This document shows, one piece after another, positions 9,655-21,900 of a stretch of DNA of 27,322 bases. The notes under the pieces were generated by a model that was not told the origin of the DNA, searched no databases, and was given only the letters and a program-made list of their open reading frames with translations. A program made the translations under genes and the position numbers. Position 1 is the first letter of the stretch, and every line of letters begins with the position of its first letter. This DNA comes from Mycogone perniciosa (Eukaryota; Ascomycota; Sordariomycetes; Hypocreales; Hypocreaceae): NCBI GenBank assembly GCA_025331125.1, contig JAOALB010000289.1:1-27322 (forward strand), read 5' to 3'.

Positions 9655-10285
9655 CGCTACAGTAGGGCAGCGGACGATCGGGAGAGGCGAAACACCAACA
9701 TCGACACGACTTGTCTGTTCGTTATCGTCAATGGTTGGTTGGCATCTGTAATGCGACTCGTAATAGTACTCGTAATGTTTGATGAAGCTCTTTCGGATCC
9801 AAAATTTACCTCGTTATCAATCGCTATCCATAGTCGCAGCGCACGGACCACTTGTCCGAAAAAACGCCATCAAGACAGGGCTGCAGGAACCATATACGCA
9901 AAAGTCAAAGTGAACCAACAACACCTTCAATTCACTTGCAGAGTCTTATTCATGATATCATGCCTGTGGCTCAGTGGTTTTCTCACTTGGCGATGGGAAT
10001 TAAAAACTCGCTTTTTTTTTCTTCAGAAGATCCTTCCATGAACAACAAAAAACACTCTCTCTCTGAAGCCGGCGGCTATTAGGCCTATAAAAAATTGGCG
10101 TCATGTTTTCAGCATCTCTTGGACACCGACATTCTTTGTATGAGATTGTCGTTTGACGGCCCTCAATCTCAATATCAGACCCATGACGGAGGACCAATTG
10201 GAAGACCTTTGATCGTTCAGCCGCAAACAAGACAGTCACGGTCAACGAATCCTCTGTTTATTGCAATTCCAACGCCAGAGCCATC
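9655..10285. promoter_or_regulatory. Divergent promoter between mrs2 and the F-box gene
   Basis: A 631-bp spacer between outward-facing starts. TATAAAAAA at about 10086 lies 200 bp upstream of the F-box ATG. TACTCGTA occurs at 9767-9774. No gene is supported; the plus-strand ORF over 9559-10041 is largely antisense to mrs2 exon 1. Confidence 0.55.
10086..10094 (+). promoter_or_regulatory. TATA-like element upstream of the F-box gene
   Basis: TATAAAAAA lies 200 bp before the ATG at 10286. Position and sequence fit a fungal TATA box, but no transcript start is known. Confidence 0.4.
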
Positions 10286-11400
10286 ATGGATCTTACACCA
10301 GTCCGTGTCAGGGGCAAGCGGAAGACGCCAGGGACAAATCTTCCTGTGGCTTTGCGTGACCAGTCAAGAAAGACACAGAAGAGGTCTCTAGCCTCCATCA
10401 GGGCTTCTCGAGCAATGCGTCCGCGCCAGACCCTCGACTCGCTCCCTGCCGAAATCCTCGAGAGCATCCTCCTCTACAGTGCAAATCTCTCTCTTCCACG
10501 GGTGAGCAACTTCGTTGGCATGCAACTCTCAGGGCGTGCCACCTTGCTGCGCCTCTTCATTTGGGCGTTCCATGAAACCTGGGAACAGTGGTTTGGCGTC
10601 CCGACCGATGCAACCATTGTTCACGGGCCATGGCTAACTGAAGGAGAGCTCGACATATGTGATGGGGAGCACAAATTTCAGGTTTGTTTGTCTTGTCATC
10701 TCCTCACACATCTATCGTCCCAGGCATGCATGGTGTCTAACCAATACGCATACAGTCTGAAGTTCTCGATCAGCCATGGGTGAACATAGACTTGATCTTA
10801 CAGGCGCAACAAACTTGGGCCGATAACCACGGACGAGGGCGTTGGTACCAGCATAGTATCCCATGGCAGGATGACCCTAGTGAGGTTGGCCACGATCGTG
10901 AAGGGGGTTTCTCCCATTTCAATGCCCGCGAATGCTTCGAGGCAGACTATCAGCAGGCCTTGAAATGGCCAGCCTTTCACGTCAATAGGCTCTCCTGGCG
11001 CACACAGGACATCCACCCCAAGGTACGTATACCAGCGAATCTCATCACCGGCCCTTGGGATGAGGAGATGCAGCGTCAGCTCTTCTGGCTCAGCCGCGGA
11101 GGCTTCATAGGCGACAAGAGTGCATCTCCACCGACTTGGGAGATCAAAGTCGACCTGCTCCGCAACGCCATACTGAACGTCCCGGTGCCCAATGCACTCG
11201 TTATCAACTGCCTCCTCGACAACTGGGTCTTTGAGGACCTCCCGGCAGACGTGGTGCGAAAAGAGCTCGTCGGCATTGAGAGGCGGCTGGAGTGGGGAGA
11301 TGACACTCCAGAGGGAAGGGATGTTCTGCGCCGGACACGGAATGCTCTCTATCTATTTTTACATCTTCCTGATCCGACACAGGAGAGGCTGTTGCTATAA
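10286..11400 (+). CDS. F-box domain protein
   Basis: Two exons, 10286-10681 (132 codons) and 10756-11400, are joined by a 74-nt phase-0 intron (GTTTGT...CATACAG) and encode 346 aa. The join reads GEHKFQ then SEVLDQPWVNIDLILQAQ. Residues about 50-92 are an F-box (LDSLPAEILESILLYSANLSLPRVSNFVG), which would bind Skp1 in an SCF ubiquitin ligase. The rest has no LRR, WD40 or Kelch repeats. The middle (RIPANLITGPWDEEMQRQL, then FWLSRGG) and the helical end fit a large fungal F-box family, expanded in Sordariomycetes, in which the remainder is uncharacterised. A basic stretch precedes the F-box (RGKRKTPG, RKTQKRS). A donor-like GTACGT at 11023 is probably unused because it would remove the conserved segment. 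The substrate is unknown. It is divergent from mrs2 with no evident functional tie. Confidence 0.88.
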
Positions 11401-13733
11401 CACTCACCTGGCACACGATCAGCCATAATCCAATGAAGAGATGCCGCGTTACAACGAAATCCCACGACAAATGCTCTCAACGTTCGGGGGGTACAACAGA
11501 TCATAGGCATGGCACGACAGCGGAATAGCCACCGATGACACTTGGCCCAAGTGTTTTTTGGCATCAGTTTGATGGCACCAATCGATCGATATCAGTTCCA
11601 TCGACGACGCACAGGAATCATCTGACCCACATGACAATGTTGTTACTCCAAGTACTACATGCTAGAAGGATGTGTACCCAGGCCAGGTTCCGTGTGTATT
11701 TCTGTCAAAGCGAGCCAAGCGACACCAAAGTACCTATCTTGTCGGATCGAGTCTGTCTGATTCATCATAGTCTGGGCATGCATCTCTGCCATCGCACCAT
11801 TGTTGCCCATAGCTGTTGGGGGCTTTCTCGGCGACCCATCACAGGCACATCAATGCAGCATGCCAGCCTGGCCGATTTCGGAATGCAACGGTTGGAACCA
11901 CGTTCCCCCAGCCTGTTTAAGAGGCTTGCACAAGGCTACGGATGGCTGGTTTCTTTGTTGCTACGGATACCTATTATATACATCACGAGGGAGCAGAGAG
12001 TGCCCTGCTTACTCACATGCTGCTCAGCACGCCCTTGCATAGCCTGAAACCGGGATGCGTGACAGATGGCATGATCCAGCCGTCCAGCCGCTACCTTTTG
12101 CTCTTCGGTACCTATTAGGAGCAACGACGACGTGAAAGCTGAGTCGCTTACATGGCTCCACACGATATTGTCGATTCTACTTCTTAGCACGGTCGCCTTT
12201 TGACGGGGTGTCGACTCTACTTTCACACTACCCACCACTACGAGTACGTTCACAACGGATTATATCCACACACACACACACACCAGGGGCCCAATTCCTC
12301 CTGATGAACAACTTCACTCTCCATCACCTCTCTTCACGCACATCTCACTGCCCCAGTCCGCCCTCTGCCCCAGGGGCTCCATCGTGAACAGTCCCACGGA
12401 ATCCCACGCCAAGTTCTCACGCAACACTCACACCAACCACCGCGGCTTCACCTCTCCCATCGGGTGAATCCCCAATACATACCTTAGTACCATATGTTTC
12501 ATTTCCCAATCTAGAACGAATGGGCAATAATAGCCAGCCTATCCTCACTTTAGCCTAGAAGCTAATAAAAGCCCATGCGAGAAAAAAAATCTCATCAAAA
12601 AAACGTGCCTCGTCTGCCTACCATCTCGCATTCTCACCCTCCATCATTCGCCACCGCTTGCCCAATCCGGCAAGCTTCAGGCCTCAAGAACACGAGGTGG
12701 AAAAAAAGAGGGAACCCTTGTCTTTGGTCATCCCGCCATCATGACTCACACGGTAAACACCCAAGAAATTTTGCCCCTCATTGGGTAGCAGGCAGCCTTT
12801 TCGTTTTGCCATCGGTTTCATTGGTTGTAAATCGTTCGTCTGTGTTTGGTTGGATTTTGGGTAGAACAGCAGCCTTGCAGCCTCGTGGGCATCATCATCA
12901 AGCATCGTACGGAGTACCTATTCATTATTCATCTCCGTAGTATGATAAGCAAAACACTGTGGTGTACTTCCTGTATAGGTAGACAAAGGAGATATACACA
13001 CAAAGACTGTATTGTAACTTACATTCACATATGTTTCTCTGCCAATAGATCACCAAAAAACATGATTCTCATGAAATCTTCAGTACGGTAAAACGTGCTC
13101 ATCATTATTCTCCTTATTCTTCTCTCACCCACCACCAAACCTGACCCTCCCTCCTACCCCCTTCAACTCTTTTTTCAAGATGTCAAGGGAGACAAGGAGG
13201 GGGGATCAGGTCTCTCTCCCCTAGAGCGAAAACAATATCAGAAAAACTAGCAAAAAATATTCTTCTAGTCGTACACAATATCTCACACAACCATCTTCAC
13301 TGCCTCACTTCCCCTTCGCCTTCTGTCTCTCACATCCCTCTCTCCTTGAAGCACGGCATCTTTCATGTTTTCCATCCATAAATTTCCTGATCATGGATGA
13401 AAATGCAATGCGAGGATTATATGCGCTTTTCGGCCCAATGCCCTGGACGCCATCTCCATTGTTCTATGGGGAATGAAAGATGGCATTGAAATTTTGTTTT
13501 TTTCCCCCAAGGTGTGGTGGTATCAAAAGCTCAATTGGCAGACTCCTAACCTCCCCCCTTTCCGTGCCTTCTCCAGTGGCAAGTATTCTTCTAACAAAAC
13601 GAACATTCAAAAAACACTATTGACATTACTGTCACAGAGTAGTCCGCGCTGGGGACTAAATTTTGGCTTAAAAGCTGGCAGCAAAACCGCCATGATGATT
13701 GTTGGATCTTGGACTTGACGCTGTCAAGACAAT
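11401..13733. other. Gene-free spacer between the F-box and cyclin genes
   Basis: About 2.3 kb between facing 3' ends. Features seen are a CA microsatellite at 12267-12283, TACGAGTA at 12239-12246, TACGGAGTA at 12908-12916, and a long C/T-rich, stop-rich stretch over 13100-13400. Part is probably the cyclin 3' UTR. ORFs of up to 170 aa occur but have low-complexity or mixed composition, no family character and no convincing splice partners. Confidence 0.6.
12267..12283. repeat. CA dinucleotide microsatellite
   Basis: An uninterrupted CA run of about eight units, downstream of the F-box gene. Confidence 0.85.
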
Positions 13734-15922
13734 CTAGTTCAGAATCCCGTCCCACATGCCTGGTCCGCGGAAGCTGATCGCGGTGTGGGCTGCTGCTGCT
13801 TGGTAGCCACTAGCCGCCTCCGCAGAGCAACAGATGCGTTTTGTTGTCTCTCTCAGGCTGGGACGAACGGGAACCTGTACGTAGGATTCGGTGCCCATTC
13901 CACGTGAACGAACAAAGGTAGTGGGCCAAGGGGCATCCAGAGAGTCGTACGGTGCGTGAAGCATCTCACGTACATTCTCTTGCAGAGGGTTCTCCAGTGA
14001 CTTGGGTCTGCTGCGCTTGATGCCAGTCTTGGGAGCAGGAGGCGTAGCATCACCGGCGTAGCCATGATGGTTGTGGAGGTCCTGAAGAGCCCGTGCAGCA
14101 TCTGAGGCAGGATCCCGCGCCATGTCTTCCAGCTCGCGCTCTCGCCTTGCCAGGGGCGTATCCAAAACAAGATCCCCCAGTTTCGTAACCGGGCCGGTAT
14201 ACGACTCAGGGGAAGATGTAAAACAACGCTCGTCGTAATCCCCAGGAACAGAAGGGATTGTCGACCTCAAGCTCGACCTCTCACTTACAAGCTTCGCGAC
14301 TCGGAATCGCGACGGAACCGTCAACTTAGTATTGAGGGTCGCGCTAGCGAGCGATGAAGCAGAAGAAATGGAGGAAGAACGAGAAGTGTGCGACGAATCA
14401 GAAACCATCGATTCGGGAGAGGACGCAGTCGAGACGGAGTTGGCAAGTGAAGATCGACGAGTTGGGCAGTAGCCCTGAGGGGAAGATGTCACAGAGATGG
14501 GGAAACGGTCCAGATGCTGGGCGGTGTTGACAGTGTTTGCTTGAGCCATGGCCAAACCCATGGCGTTGCTCTTCCCAAGGATGTGAGAGGCAGCACTCAC
14601 GGCCGGAGTGCAAAACCCACTAGTCTGGGGAGTGAGACGCGGCGTTGGCAAAAGACCAAGAGTCGGTGCCAATCGAGTTGGGGGAACCGAGTAGACCGTA
14701 GAAGGAGCCGGCTCCATGAGAACGGCTGGGGGACCGTATGGCTTGGGGGTCGGAGTAAGATCGGCGGACGCATAGCTCGAGGTAGTACGCGGCTCCTGAG
14801 AAAAGTTGAGGATGCTGCGAGGGGACAGCGCGCAGAGGTCGCTCGGCTTGGCCAAAGACTGGGGTCTGGGAACAAGGCCGTCGATGTTGGTGAGATCCGG
14901 ATTCAATTTCAGAATGATGTGTTTCCAGTCCGATGTTTGTTGAGCTAACGTCTGTGAGACGGCACCAGGTGAAGGCGGGGGCGGGGGTGGCGTATACTTG
15001 AGAACAATCTCAGTCCACCGCTGGAAAACCTCGTCCGTGATATGCAGTTTCCAGTTCACGGCGAGAAGGAAAGCGATCTCGTTCTGGTTGATTTCCTGGG
15101 TGTTGAGACCGGAGATCTTGCTCCATGCGCGAGCAGAGTAGTTTCGGTCCTGGAGATACTTGGATGCAAGAATCAGAGCGGCGAGGAACATGCGCCGTCC
15201 GCACTGGAGAGCGCGGTGGGCGTAGCTGTCCTCAGGCTGCTCCATGGTGAAGTTGCGCTTAGGAATGTGGGGCTTGATCAGGATCAAGTAGTACAAAGCC
15301 ACCTGCAGGGTTGAGTAGCTGGTGCGGGAGCGTCGCAGCGTCTCTTGGATGAAGGTTCGCAGGGGTAGCACGGCTTTGCTGCCGAGCTCGTTGCGGCACG
15401 GGGCCGATGAGAGGGGCCAAATGGTCTCAACAATCTGAGTTGAAGAATCTGTAAGGGTGAGGGCTAAGCAAGGGGTCATGGTTAAAGATGCGTTGGCAGT
15501 AGTAATGACGTACCGACAAGGCTGTCCACGAAATTGACCTTGCGATCGGACTGTCGCAAAAGAGGAGGGGGGCATCCCGCCCGGGTGTGGCAACCAGCTG
15601 CAGTTCGTCTAGGGTTCTGACGCAACTCTGCAGGCAGAGCGCTAGCTGGCTGCTGCTGTTGCTGTTGTTGTTGCAGAATTCCGCGTCGGAAGTTGAGGAG
15701 ACTTTCGGTAGAGGTGTTTGATTGCTTCGAGGAGCAGTAAGAGTCGCACGAATCGGAGTCGGACGAGATTGTGGAAATCGAGGTGTCATCAGAGGACTGC
15801 GATGCAGTATCGGACCACACAGAAGCGGTCGAGGTAGAAGCCGAGGTGGCTATTGAGGAGTTGTAGGGTGCATATCGGTTATGGGGGGCGAAGCCGGGCG
15901 AAACATGCGCATCGTACTTCAT
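13734..15922 (-). CDS. Pho85-type (Pcl) cyclin
   Basis: Two exons, 15922-15514 (136 codons plus one base) and 15448-13734, are joined by a 65-nt intron (GTACGT...CTTACAG) and encode 707 aa. The join reads NFVDSLV then DSSTQIVETIW, the usual start of a Pcl cyclin box. Residues about 137-275 hold that box: FIQETLRRSRTSYSTLQVAL, then GRRMFLAALILASKYLQDRN, then AWSKISGLNTQEINQNEIAF and LLAVNWKLHITDEVFQRW. The N-terminus is Ser/Thr-rich with an eight-Gln run (residues 84-91). The long C-terminal half is disordered, Ser/Pro-rich and full of SP/TP sites, plausible targets of its own kinase. Such cyclins activate Pho85-like kinases controlling G1 progression, morphogenesis and nutrient response. The Pcl1/2 branch (Aspergillus PclA-like) seems most likely, but branch assignment needs a tree. 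A very long spacer lies upstream. Confidence 0.92.
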
Positions 15923-17750
15923 CTTGGAGGGTTATGGTCTAGTATACAGGCTCGAGCGTATCAAGCCAGTGTGATGATGGTCCAGTCGCCGTCAGGGCTA
16001 GGTCAAGCCAGAGGGATTGTTGTTACCGTTCAGTTGTTCGAGGGTTACCGAGTCGAATGGTTAGTTCCGCAACAGCATCTATGAAAAGCGCTGCTGGCAG
16101 AACCGTGTCAGGAATGAAAAGAAGGCTTTCTAGACAAGGGTGTCGGGAGCCGACTTGACACGAACAATCAGACCGGAGGACGAAGCTGAGACGGCGACTG
16201 GACTACTAAGAGTGTAACTTGCAAGAGGCATCGCGAAACAATGCTATGGCTGGCAAGTTATAGAGGGGGGTGATGAGACTTTAGAGCAAGTCGATCATCG
16301 GTGGTGATGCAGGTAGGCGAGAGATAGAGATAGAGAGATAGGCTGATGGTAGATAGAGTGCGTCGGTAGGAAGCGGTTTATCGACGCGACAAGGGTGCTT
16401 CGAGGATCGAGTCGGGTTTAGAGGTCATCGATATGCAGGTACGGCAGCGATGAGGCTGTCGGGGAGCCGAAGGGCGTATTTATTCAAGCGTTGTTGCGAA
16501 GATGTGACTCTTTAATGTGGCCTAAGGGGCGAAGACAAGGCGATGGCAGTTAGTTCGTGGTGGTGGTGACGGCCTGCCTGGCGTGTGGCGTGGCGTATCC
16601 GTAGTGTTGCGTAATAGTGAGTGAGTGGGTATTGGTTATGGCGGGTGTGACTCTTCCAGCGCTGTGGTGGTGGCGACTGACTGAGCAGGTGGCCGCCAGC
16701 TGGCGATTTCGGAGAGCAGCGCGCAGGCACCTGGGAGGGTGCTAGGCAGTGGCAGTGGCAGTGAGTGAGCACAGGGCACTTTGACCACCAAAAATGAGTG
16801 AGAGTGGCGAGCAGCAGCAGCCTGGCGGGAATGAGTCGACGTTCTTGGCCCTCCAAAAACAGAACCGGGTGTGAATAATAGAACACAGAGAAAAATGACA
16901 AGACAAAATGGGAGCGGTCAATGAGTAACAAGGGCAGCAATATACACAGCTGGATTCTTTTTTGTTCCTCTGCAGTCAGCGCGGTTGTCCAAGGCGTGAC
17001 TGGGACTGTTGGTGCCTTTTGGGTACTGACTGAATGTTCGCTCTGTTCGCAAGGTACAAGTGAATGCCGCTGCGCGCAGTGGGACACAAAGAAGCGGTCC
17101 AGTCCAGACGAATAAGGATAAGGAAATAAAGAAACCGGAAAATCAGATAGAGAGGAGAGGAGAGGAGATGATCCCAAGACTAGAGAAAATGCGCCGTGGA
17201 GAGGGGAGATGGGCCAGAGCAGACTTCAGAGAGTCGCTGGAGCGGTTTACAGGGCGGTACCGAACTTCATCTCGACGTTCGATGGGGGGGGAAAGGAAGC
17301 AGAAGGCGTCCGTTGCTACGGGGGTCGTGGATAGTTTTGAATGGAGCTGGCCAGACTGCCAGACTGCCAAAATGCAATGCTCGACACACCACACACCACA
17401 CAGCCAGTCGTAGTGAGACGGGGGGGCGGGACGAGAAGTACCACGGTACATACGGGGGTACATGCGAGGGTACAAAGTACTTGACAATCGCGGCCAGCCT
17501 CTGTGTGTAGGTTTGCGCTTTGGCGCGCGCTGATTGGCTGAAATGGACGCCCGAAAAAGCCTCCCCACCTCCCCTCTCAAGCTGGCCAGCCAGCGAGGCC
17601 CAGCACACCTCTTCTCCCCAAATCGCGGTGGCCCCATTCCCCCAAACGGCCTAGCGCGTGTAGACCCTGGTCGTGGTCCCTAGACTCGCACATTTCATTC
17701 ACTGCCAGCTTGCCAAGCCAAAAAAGCCTGTGAAGGGAAGGGAAAATAGT
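15923..17750. promoter_or_regulatory. Cyclin leader and promoter region
   Basis: The sequence upstream of the cyclin start (read on the minus strand). It contains GATAGA-type simple repeats near 16318-16345, GGCAGT repeats near 16746-16762, a 12-bp triplicate at 17445-17480, and TTTGGCGCGC with an adjacent ATTGG at 17519-17536. A minus-strand ORF of 221 codons over 16512-17177 is low-complexity and probably not translated. Leader length is unknown. Confidence 0.45.
17445..17480. repeat. 12-bp imperfect tandem repeat, three units
   Basis: GGTACATACGGG, GGTACATGCGAG and GGTACAAAGTAC are adjacent and share GGTACA at each start. They lie about 1.5 kb upstream of the cyclin start codon. Confidence 0.75.
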
Positions 17751-18640
17751 GTGTGCTTACGGAGTACTTCGTATGTGTGTGAGAAGTGCAAAGTGAGACT
17801 GCCTGAGGTCTGATGTGTCTGTCTCGACCACCCCGCGCCGCGCCTCCGCTGACCATTGGCGATGAGCGAAACGAAACAGTGTCGATAACTCGACTGCCTC
17901 CTCTTCCGCTCGCTACGGCTTGCCCGTCAGGTATCTACGAGTACCTCAAGGTACTTGGGGATCGTCGCGCGTCTCAGTATCGAGCAAGGGCCACACTGAT
18001 GATCACGGTATCATACGGAGTATAATCCAGCGCGACGCGTATATTCATGCTGCTGCTGCTGCTACATACTACACACGTCTTCCTCACTCTCATCTTCAAT
18101 GGCGAGTAATGCGTTTAGAATGCGTAATAGTAAAGGGGCGTCTTTTAGTGAGATTCGTGTAAAGCAAAAGGGCATGGGATCCTCGAGAGTACCAGAATGC
18201 TACTCGCACTCTACGTGTTGCGACGCGGTGGGCACGAGTACAGCGCTTGTATCTGGGGTGCCTAGATCTGACCATGCTGTCCCGGCGCGCAACGTTCCAC
18301 GCATGTACATTCCGCCGTCTCCGAATGCGCCCCAGATGCCTTTTGACTGGCTGGGAGAAATCATCACCAAACATCACCAACACCAGAACACCGCACACAT
18401 TTCACGGCGGTTAGCAGACCCTCCTGTTGTCTGTTGCCAAGGGTATCAGAGCCGTTGTTTTATTATTTCAAAAGCCTCGTTCTCTGTATGTTGTGTGCAA
18501 AGTACTTCGTACTCGTCCAGAGAAGCTGAGCTGACCAACTGATGTTGGCAATTCCCAGCAAAAGGAGCTCGGGAACCGACAGCTCCGGCCTTTGCCGCCG
18601 CGCTGGCATCCTAGCGTCCCAAGTTCCGAGGCGAAGCAAC

Positions 18641-18660
18641 AAGCATTTGCAAGCATTTGC
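18641..18660. repeat. 10-bp direct duplication AAGCATTTGC
   Basis: Two exact adjacent copies in the gene-free region. Confidence 0.8.
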
Positions 18661-19667
18661 AAGCGCCCATTTTGCCATCAAGGACGTCGCATTCGTAATA
18701 CACGGGACGGCCTTGGGCCGGTCGTCGGCGGGAGTTCCAACGTTGGGGTGTTTTTTTTTTATCCAATCGAGGAGCATGTTAGTTTGGAGAGTGAGGGTGA
18801 GGTCATCAGCGCTTTGGCCTTGTATGACAAACCAACGCTTCTGTTACTCAGCAAGGGAAGAGTCTCCTCATAGTAGTACGTTCGGGCAGCCCACCCTAGA
18901 CATGCTGAACGAGCTGCTTCCATCATCATCGGCCCGGTATTACTCGTAATAATCAAATACGGCATCACACGGGGCCTGTGATAGTGATATAGATGTAATT
19001 GCACTTGCATACGGAGTACTCTACTCGTATATACCCTTTAGAGCAGTTGCGGTTTGTAATGAGTGTTCCTCTGCAATCTCAACCGCTTTGAGCCCATCCA
19101 CAGCAACCCGAACCCGCATATACCTAGTAGTACATACACTGCCTCGCCACCAAGTTCTTTTTTTGGTGCTTCATGTGTCCATCAAAGTTTGTTCCAAATG
19201 CATGTCCATTCCGTCCTTCGCTGTCTCGTCGCACTTGTACAAGGAGGGAAAAGGGGGGGCTTTACTGTATGCATGCACACTAACATACATATACACACAC
19301 AAGTCACCATAAGCACACCGTGTCTATTCCGAGTCAACCCCATCCCCAAACGAGTGCCTACTCCGCCTTGCAGCGCATCCCGAGGTTCTGAGGATACATA
19401 CTCGTACGGAGGAGTAGTAATTACGAATCTTCGGATTTCTTTGTGCATGATTCATGTCTTCTTGTGATTGAACATGTTCAATACGAGACGTTCTTTCAAG
19501 CATTACATCACCGTTTTGGCCTCCTCTTCATGATCGGCCTGCCACGCAATTTCGGGCAACGCTGCCCTGCACTGCAACGCACAACAGGACGTGATGACAG
19601 CAGAGAGAGAGCTGATCACGATTCAAAGGACCCTTTGCCCCCCACTGCTCGCTCGACTTGCAGCAAA

Positions 19668-19739
19668 TGAGGTGTCACGAATGCATCAATAATGTGGGAC
19701 TGATGCCTCAGTTTGGATCCTGAGGCATCAATCACCTCA
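19668..19739. repeat. Perfect inverted repeat (hairpin) with outer arms
   Basis: TGATGCCTCAG (19701-19711) and CTGAGGCATCA (19720-19730) are perfect reverse complements around an 8-base loop. An outer pair, TGAGGTG (19668-19674) and CACCTCA (19733-19739), could extend the structure across a 26-base asymmetric bulge. No T-run follows, so it does not look like a Pol III terminator. Confidence 0.8.
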
Positions 19740-20000
19740 CATCAAATCTCCAATTTGCATGTACCGGTCCTTATCGCCCGCCGGAGATGCACCATCATTT
19801 TACCCGCAGCAACCCATCGTCACAGCCCCTCGAAGCGCGCACCACAGCATCAGCACTCTATGCTTTGATTGGATGTTATCGAGATCGTGGGAATGGAAGG
19901 GTTCTAGCAAGGCACTAGCCATCTCCAGCAGGGGTCCACAAGTCTGCTCGTATCTTCTGTATTATGTACCAAGTACGAAGCATGAGTTGGACGGATGTTC

Positions 20001-20028
20001 CCTCTCTCTCCCTCTCTCTCTCTCTCTC
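20001..20028. repeat. CT microsatellite
   Basis: A near-uninterrupted CT run with a CC interruption at about 20010, in the gene-free region. Confidence 0.85.
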
Positions 20029-20090
20029 CGTCCTCCTCTTCATCCCGACTTGATCGAGTCTGTCTGATACCAGATCTCACTCTGGAATAA

Positions 20091-20110
20091 CAAATAATAA
20101 CAAATAATAA
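20091..20110. repeat. 10-bp direct duplication CAAATAATAA
   Basis: Two exact adjacent copies in the gene-free region. Confidence 0.8.
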
Positions 20111-20759
20111 CATCGAGACCCACGAGAGGAGACAATCCGCCAGCCTCTCCAGCTGAAAGACGCAAACATGAGGGGATGGGCTACCTCTTCCACATCTTCC
20201 CTGCCGCTGTGCAACACCAGCACTGTCTCCAAAACCCCCTCATCTCAAATGCCGGCCGAATCGCTTATTGGATTTCCCGAACTGCCAAGCCGTACTTTGT
20301 ACAATCATAGTATCATGCTTCGTACATGCTTGTGACTTACCCGCAAGGCTCAGACAAAACATGCAAGTTTCAGATTCGTATGATTAACAGAAAACACCCT
20401 CATCAACTCATCATCGTGCATGTCACCCAAGCCCACAAGCCGCTAAAATGAGAAGCCTCGCGGGGACTGGGAGCCGTCTTCCGCCCAGGGCTGTTGCTGA
20501 GCTATCAAAGACGTTGTTGGTTCGCCAATGCGTTTACTCGCGAGCGGGTGACAAAATAAGATAACTCTCCTCACCTATTAAGAATGACTCCTATCCAGTT
20601 GGTGTTTATAATGCTATGATACAATAGTAACATCTTCCAATACTCTGTCGGCTAACCCGTCTGAGGAGATGGTATATATCTCTTCCGTTCCTATTTTCTT
20701 TTGGTTGTACTTTTTCAGACGACATTCGTGCTTTGTACCCTGCACATGCAAACTAGTAC

Positions 20760-20775
20760 TACTCCGTACGGAGTA
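20760..20775. repeat. Perfect 16-bp palindrome of the spacer motif
   Basis: TACTCCGTACGGAGTA is its own reverse complement. It is made of TACTCCGTA (20760-20768) overlapping TACGGAGTA (20767-20775) by two bases. This suggests that scattered single copies are half-sites of a palindromic unit. Confidence 0.85.
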
Positions 20776-20855
20776 CTGAGATGTGATTCCTCCACGCTCT
20801 CTCGTCATGCGGGTCTCCCCACATACCGCGTGCGTGAGGGTGAGGGGGGAATGCA

Positions 20856-20880
20856 AGGCGAGGCGAGGCGAGGCGAGGCA
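20856..20880. repeat. AGGCG pentanucleotide tandem repeat
   Basis: Four exact AGGCG units and a fifth with one change (AGGCA). Confidence 0.85.
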
Positions 20881-21900
20881 GCGAGGCTTCCATCATCAGC
20901 TTTGCTCGGTCACCCCGGTATGGCTCGTTGGTTTGTCCACAGAACAGAACAGAATAGAACAAACATCAGATCAGGCATCAGACACGTCGGAAAGGGAAAG
21001 AAAAAACAATAAAGGGGGTGGGCAATTGTCCTGAAGTCTGTGATGTGTACAAAGTATGTACATGCTATGAAGTACATAAGGTATACTCGTAACTCTGGGT
21101 GTCCAAAAAAGAAAACCAACAATGCCCCAATCCAATCAACCGCTCTCACCATGACACTGTGTGAACACGACTAACGCCATGTCGCAGCTTTATCGCCTGC
21201 TGGAACCTGGCGGTGATGCCCTCCCCCTCCCCTCCCTCTCCTCCCCTCCTCAGGCCTTATCTTGTCACCAGTCAGTCCAACCCCAAAGCAGCAGAAAGGT
21301 GACTCAGTTCACCCCAACTGGTTCGAGCTGAACGAATTAGGGCACATTTGTCATTCCACTTCCCACACGCGGATCCTGCCAGGCACAACAACAAGAACGG
21401 TGAACGGCGTGCAAACAAACTTTCACGCTGCTTTTCTCCGCCGTTCGAATTATGGGCCAAACTCGGACGTTGTTGTTATCGCTGCGTTAACACGTAGATG
21501 ACAGATAATAATGGCCTTAGCAAAGTGGACTCGTGTGGGGGGAAGCAATCATGGTGCAGCGAAGCCCAGATCTACTGATTAGTCTCCCAAGATGTTAGGT
21601 AGCTAGCTAGGGAGGCAGGCACATAGGCATTGGGTCTATTCTCACGATGATTCCAGAGGATGCAAGTACAAAGTACGGATTGGGATTAGAATTATTAGAT
21701 AGGATTGGGATTAATCAGATCCCCTTTCAGCCCAAAGGCAGCAATTCTCCCAAATTCCGCCACATTCCTCCGCTATTATTCACCATGGATGGTTCACTCA
21801 GCGCGAGCGGGCCTGACTCACTCATCCCGGTTGGCTTCCCTATCATCGGGAGCCAGCGGAGGTTTTGCCGCCCGACAAAATGCTGGATATCTGCTCCTAG

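Noticed and set aside
11023..11073. Possible 51-nt in-frame intron in the F-box gene (donor GTACGT)
   Set aside because: Removing it would delete the IPANLITGPWDEE segment that looks conserved in this F-box family, and the frame is open through it.
11535..12047. Plus-strand ORF of 170 codons downstream of the F-box gene
   Set aside because: No domain and irregular composition, overlapped by comparable ORFs in other frames; no convincing splice partners.
13511..13575. tRNA-like stretch (AGCTCAATTGGCAG resembling a D-arm)
   Set aside because: No matching T-arm with GTTCGA-type loop and no acceptor stem pairing could be found downstream.
16512..17177. Minus-strand ORF of 221 codons upstream of the cyclin
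   Set aside because: Low-complexity Ser/Leu/His-rich translation over simple repeats, with no family signature; more likely promoter or leader sequence.
18035..18040. ACGCGT, the MBF cell-cycle box, in the region upstream of the cyclin
   Set aside because: It lies over 2 kb from the cyclin start as a single copy; the same 6-mer occurs elsewhere in the window, so no claim of G1/S control is justified.
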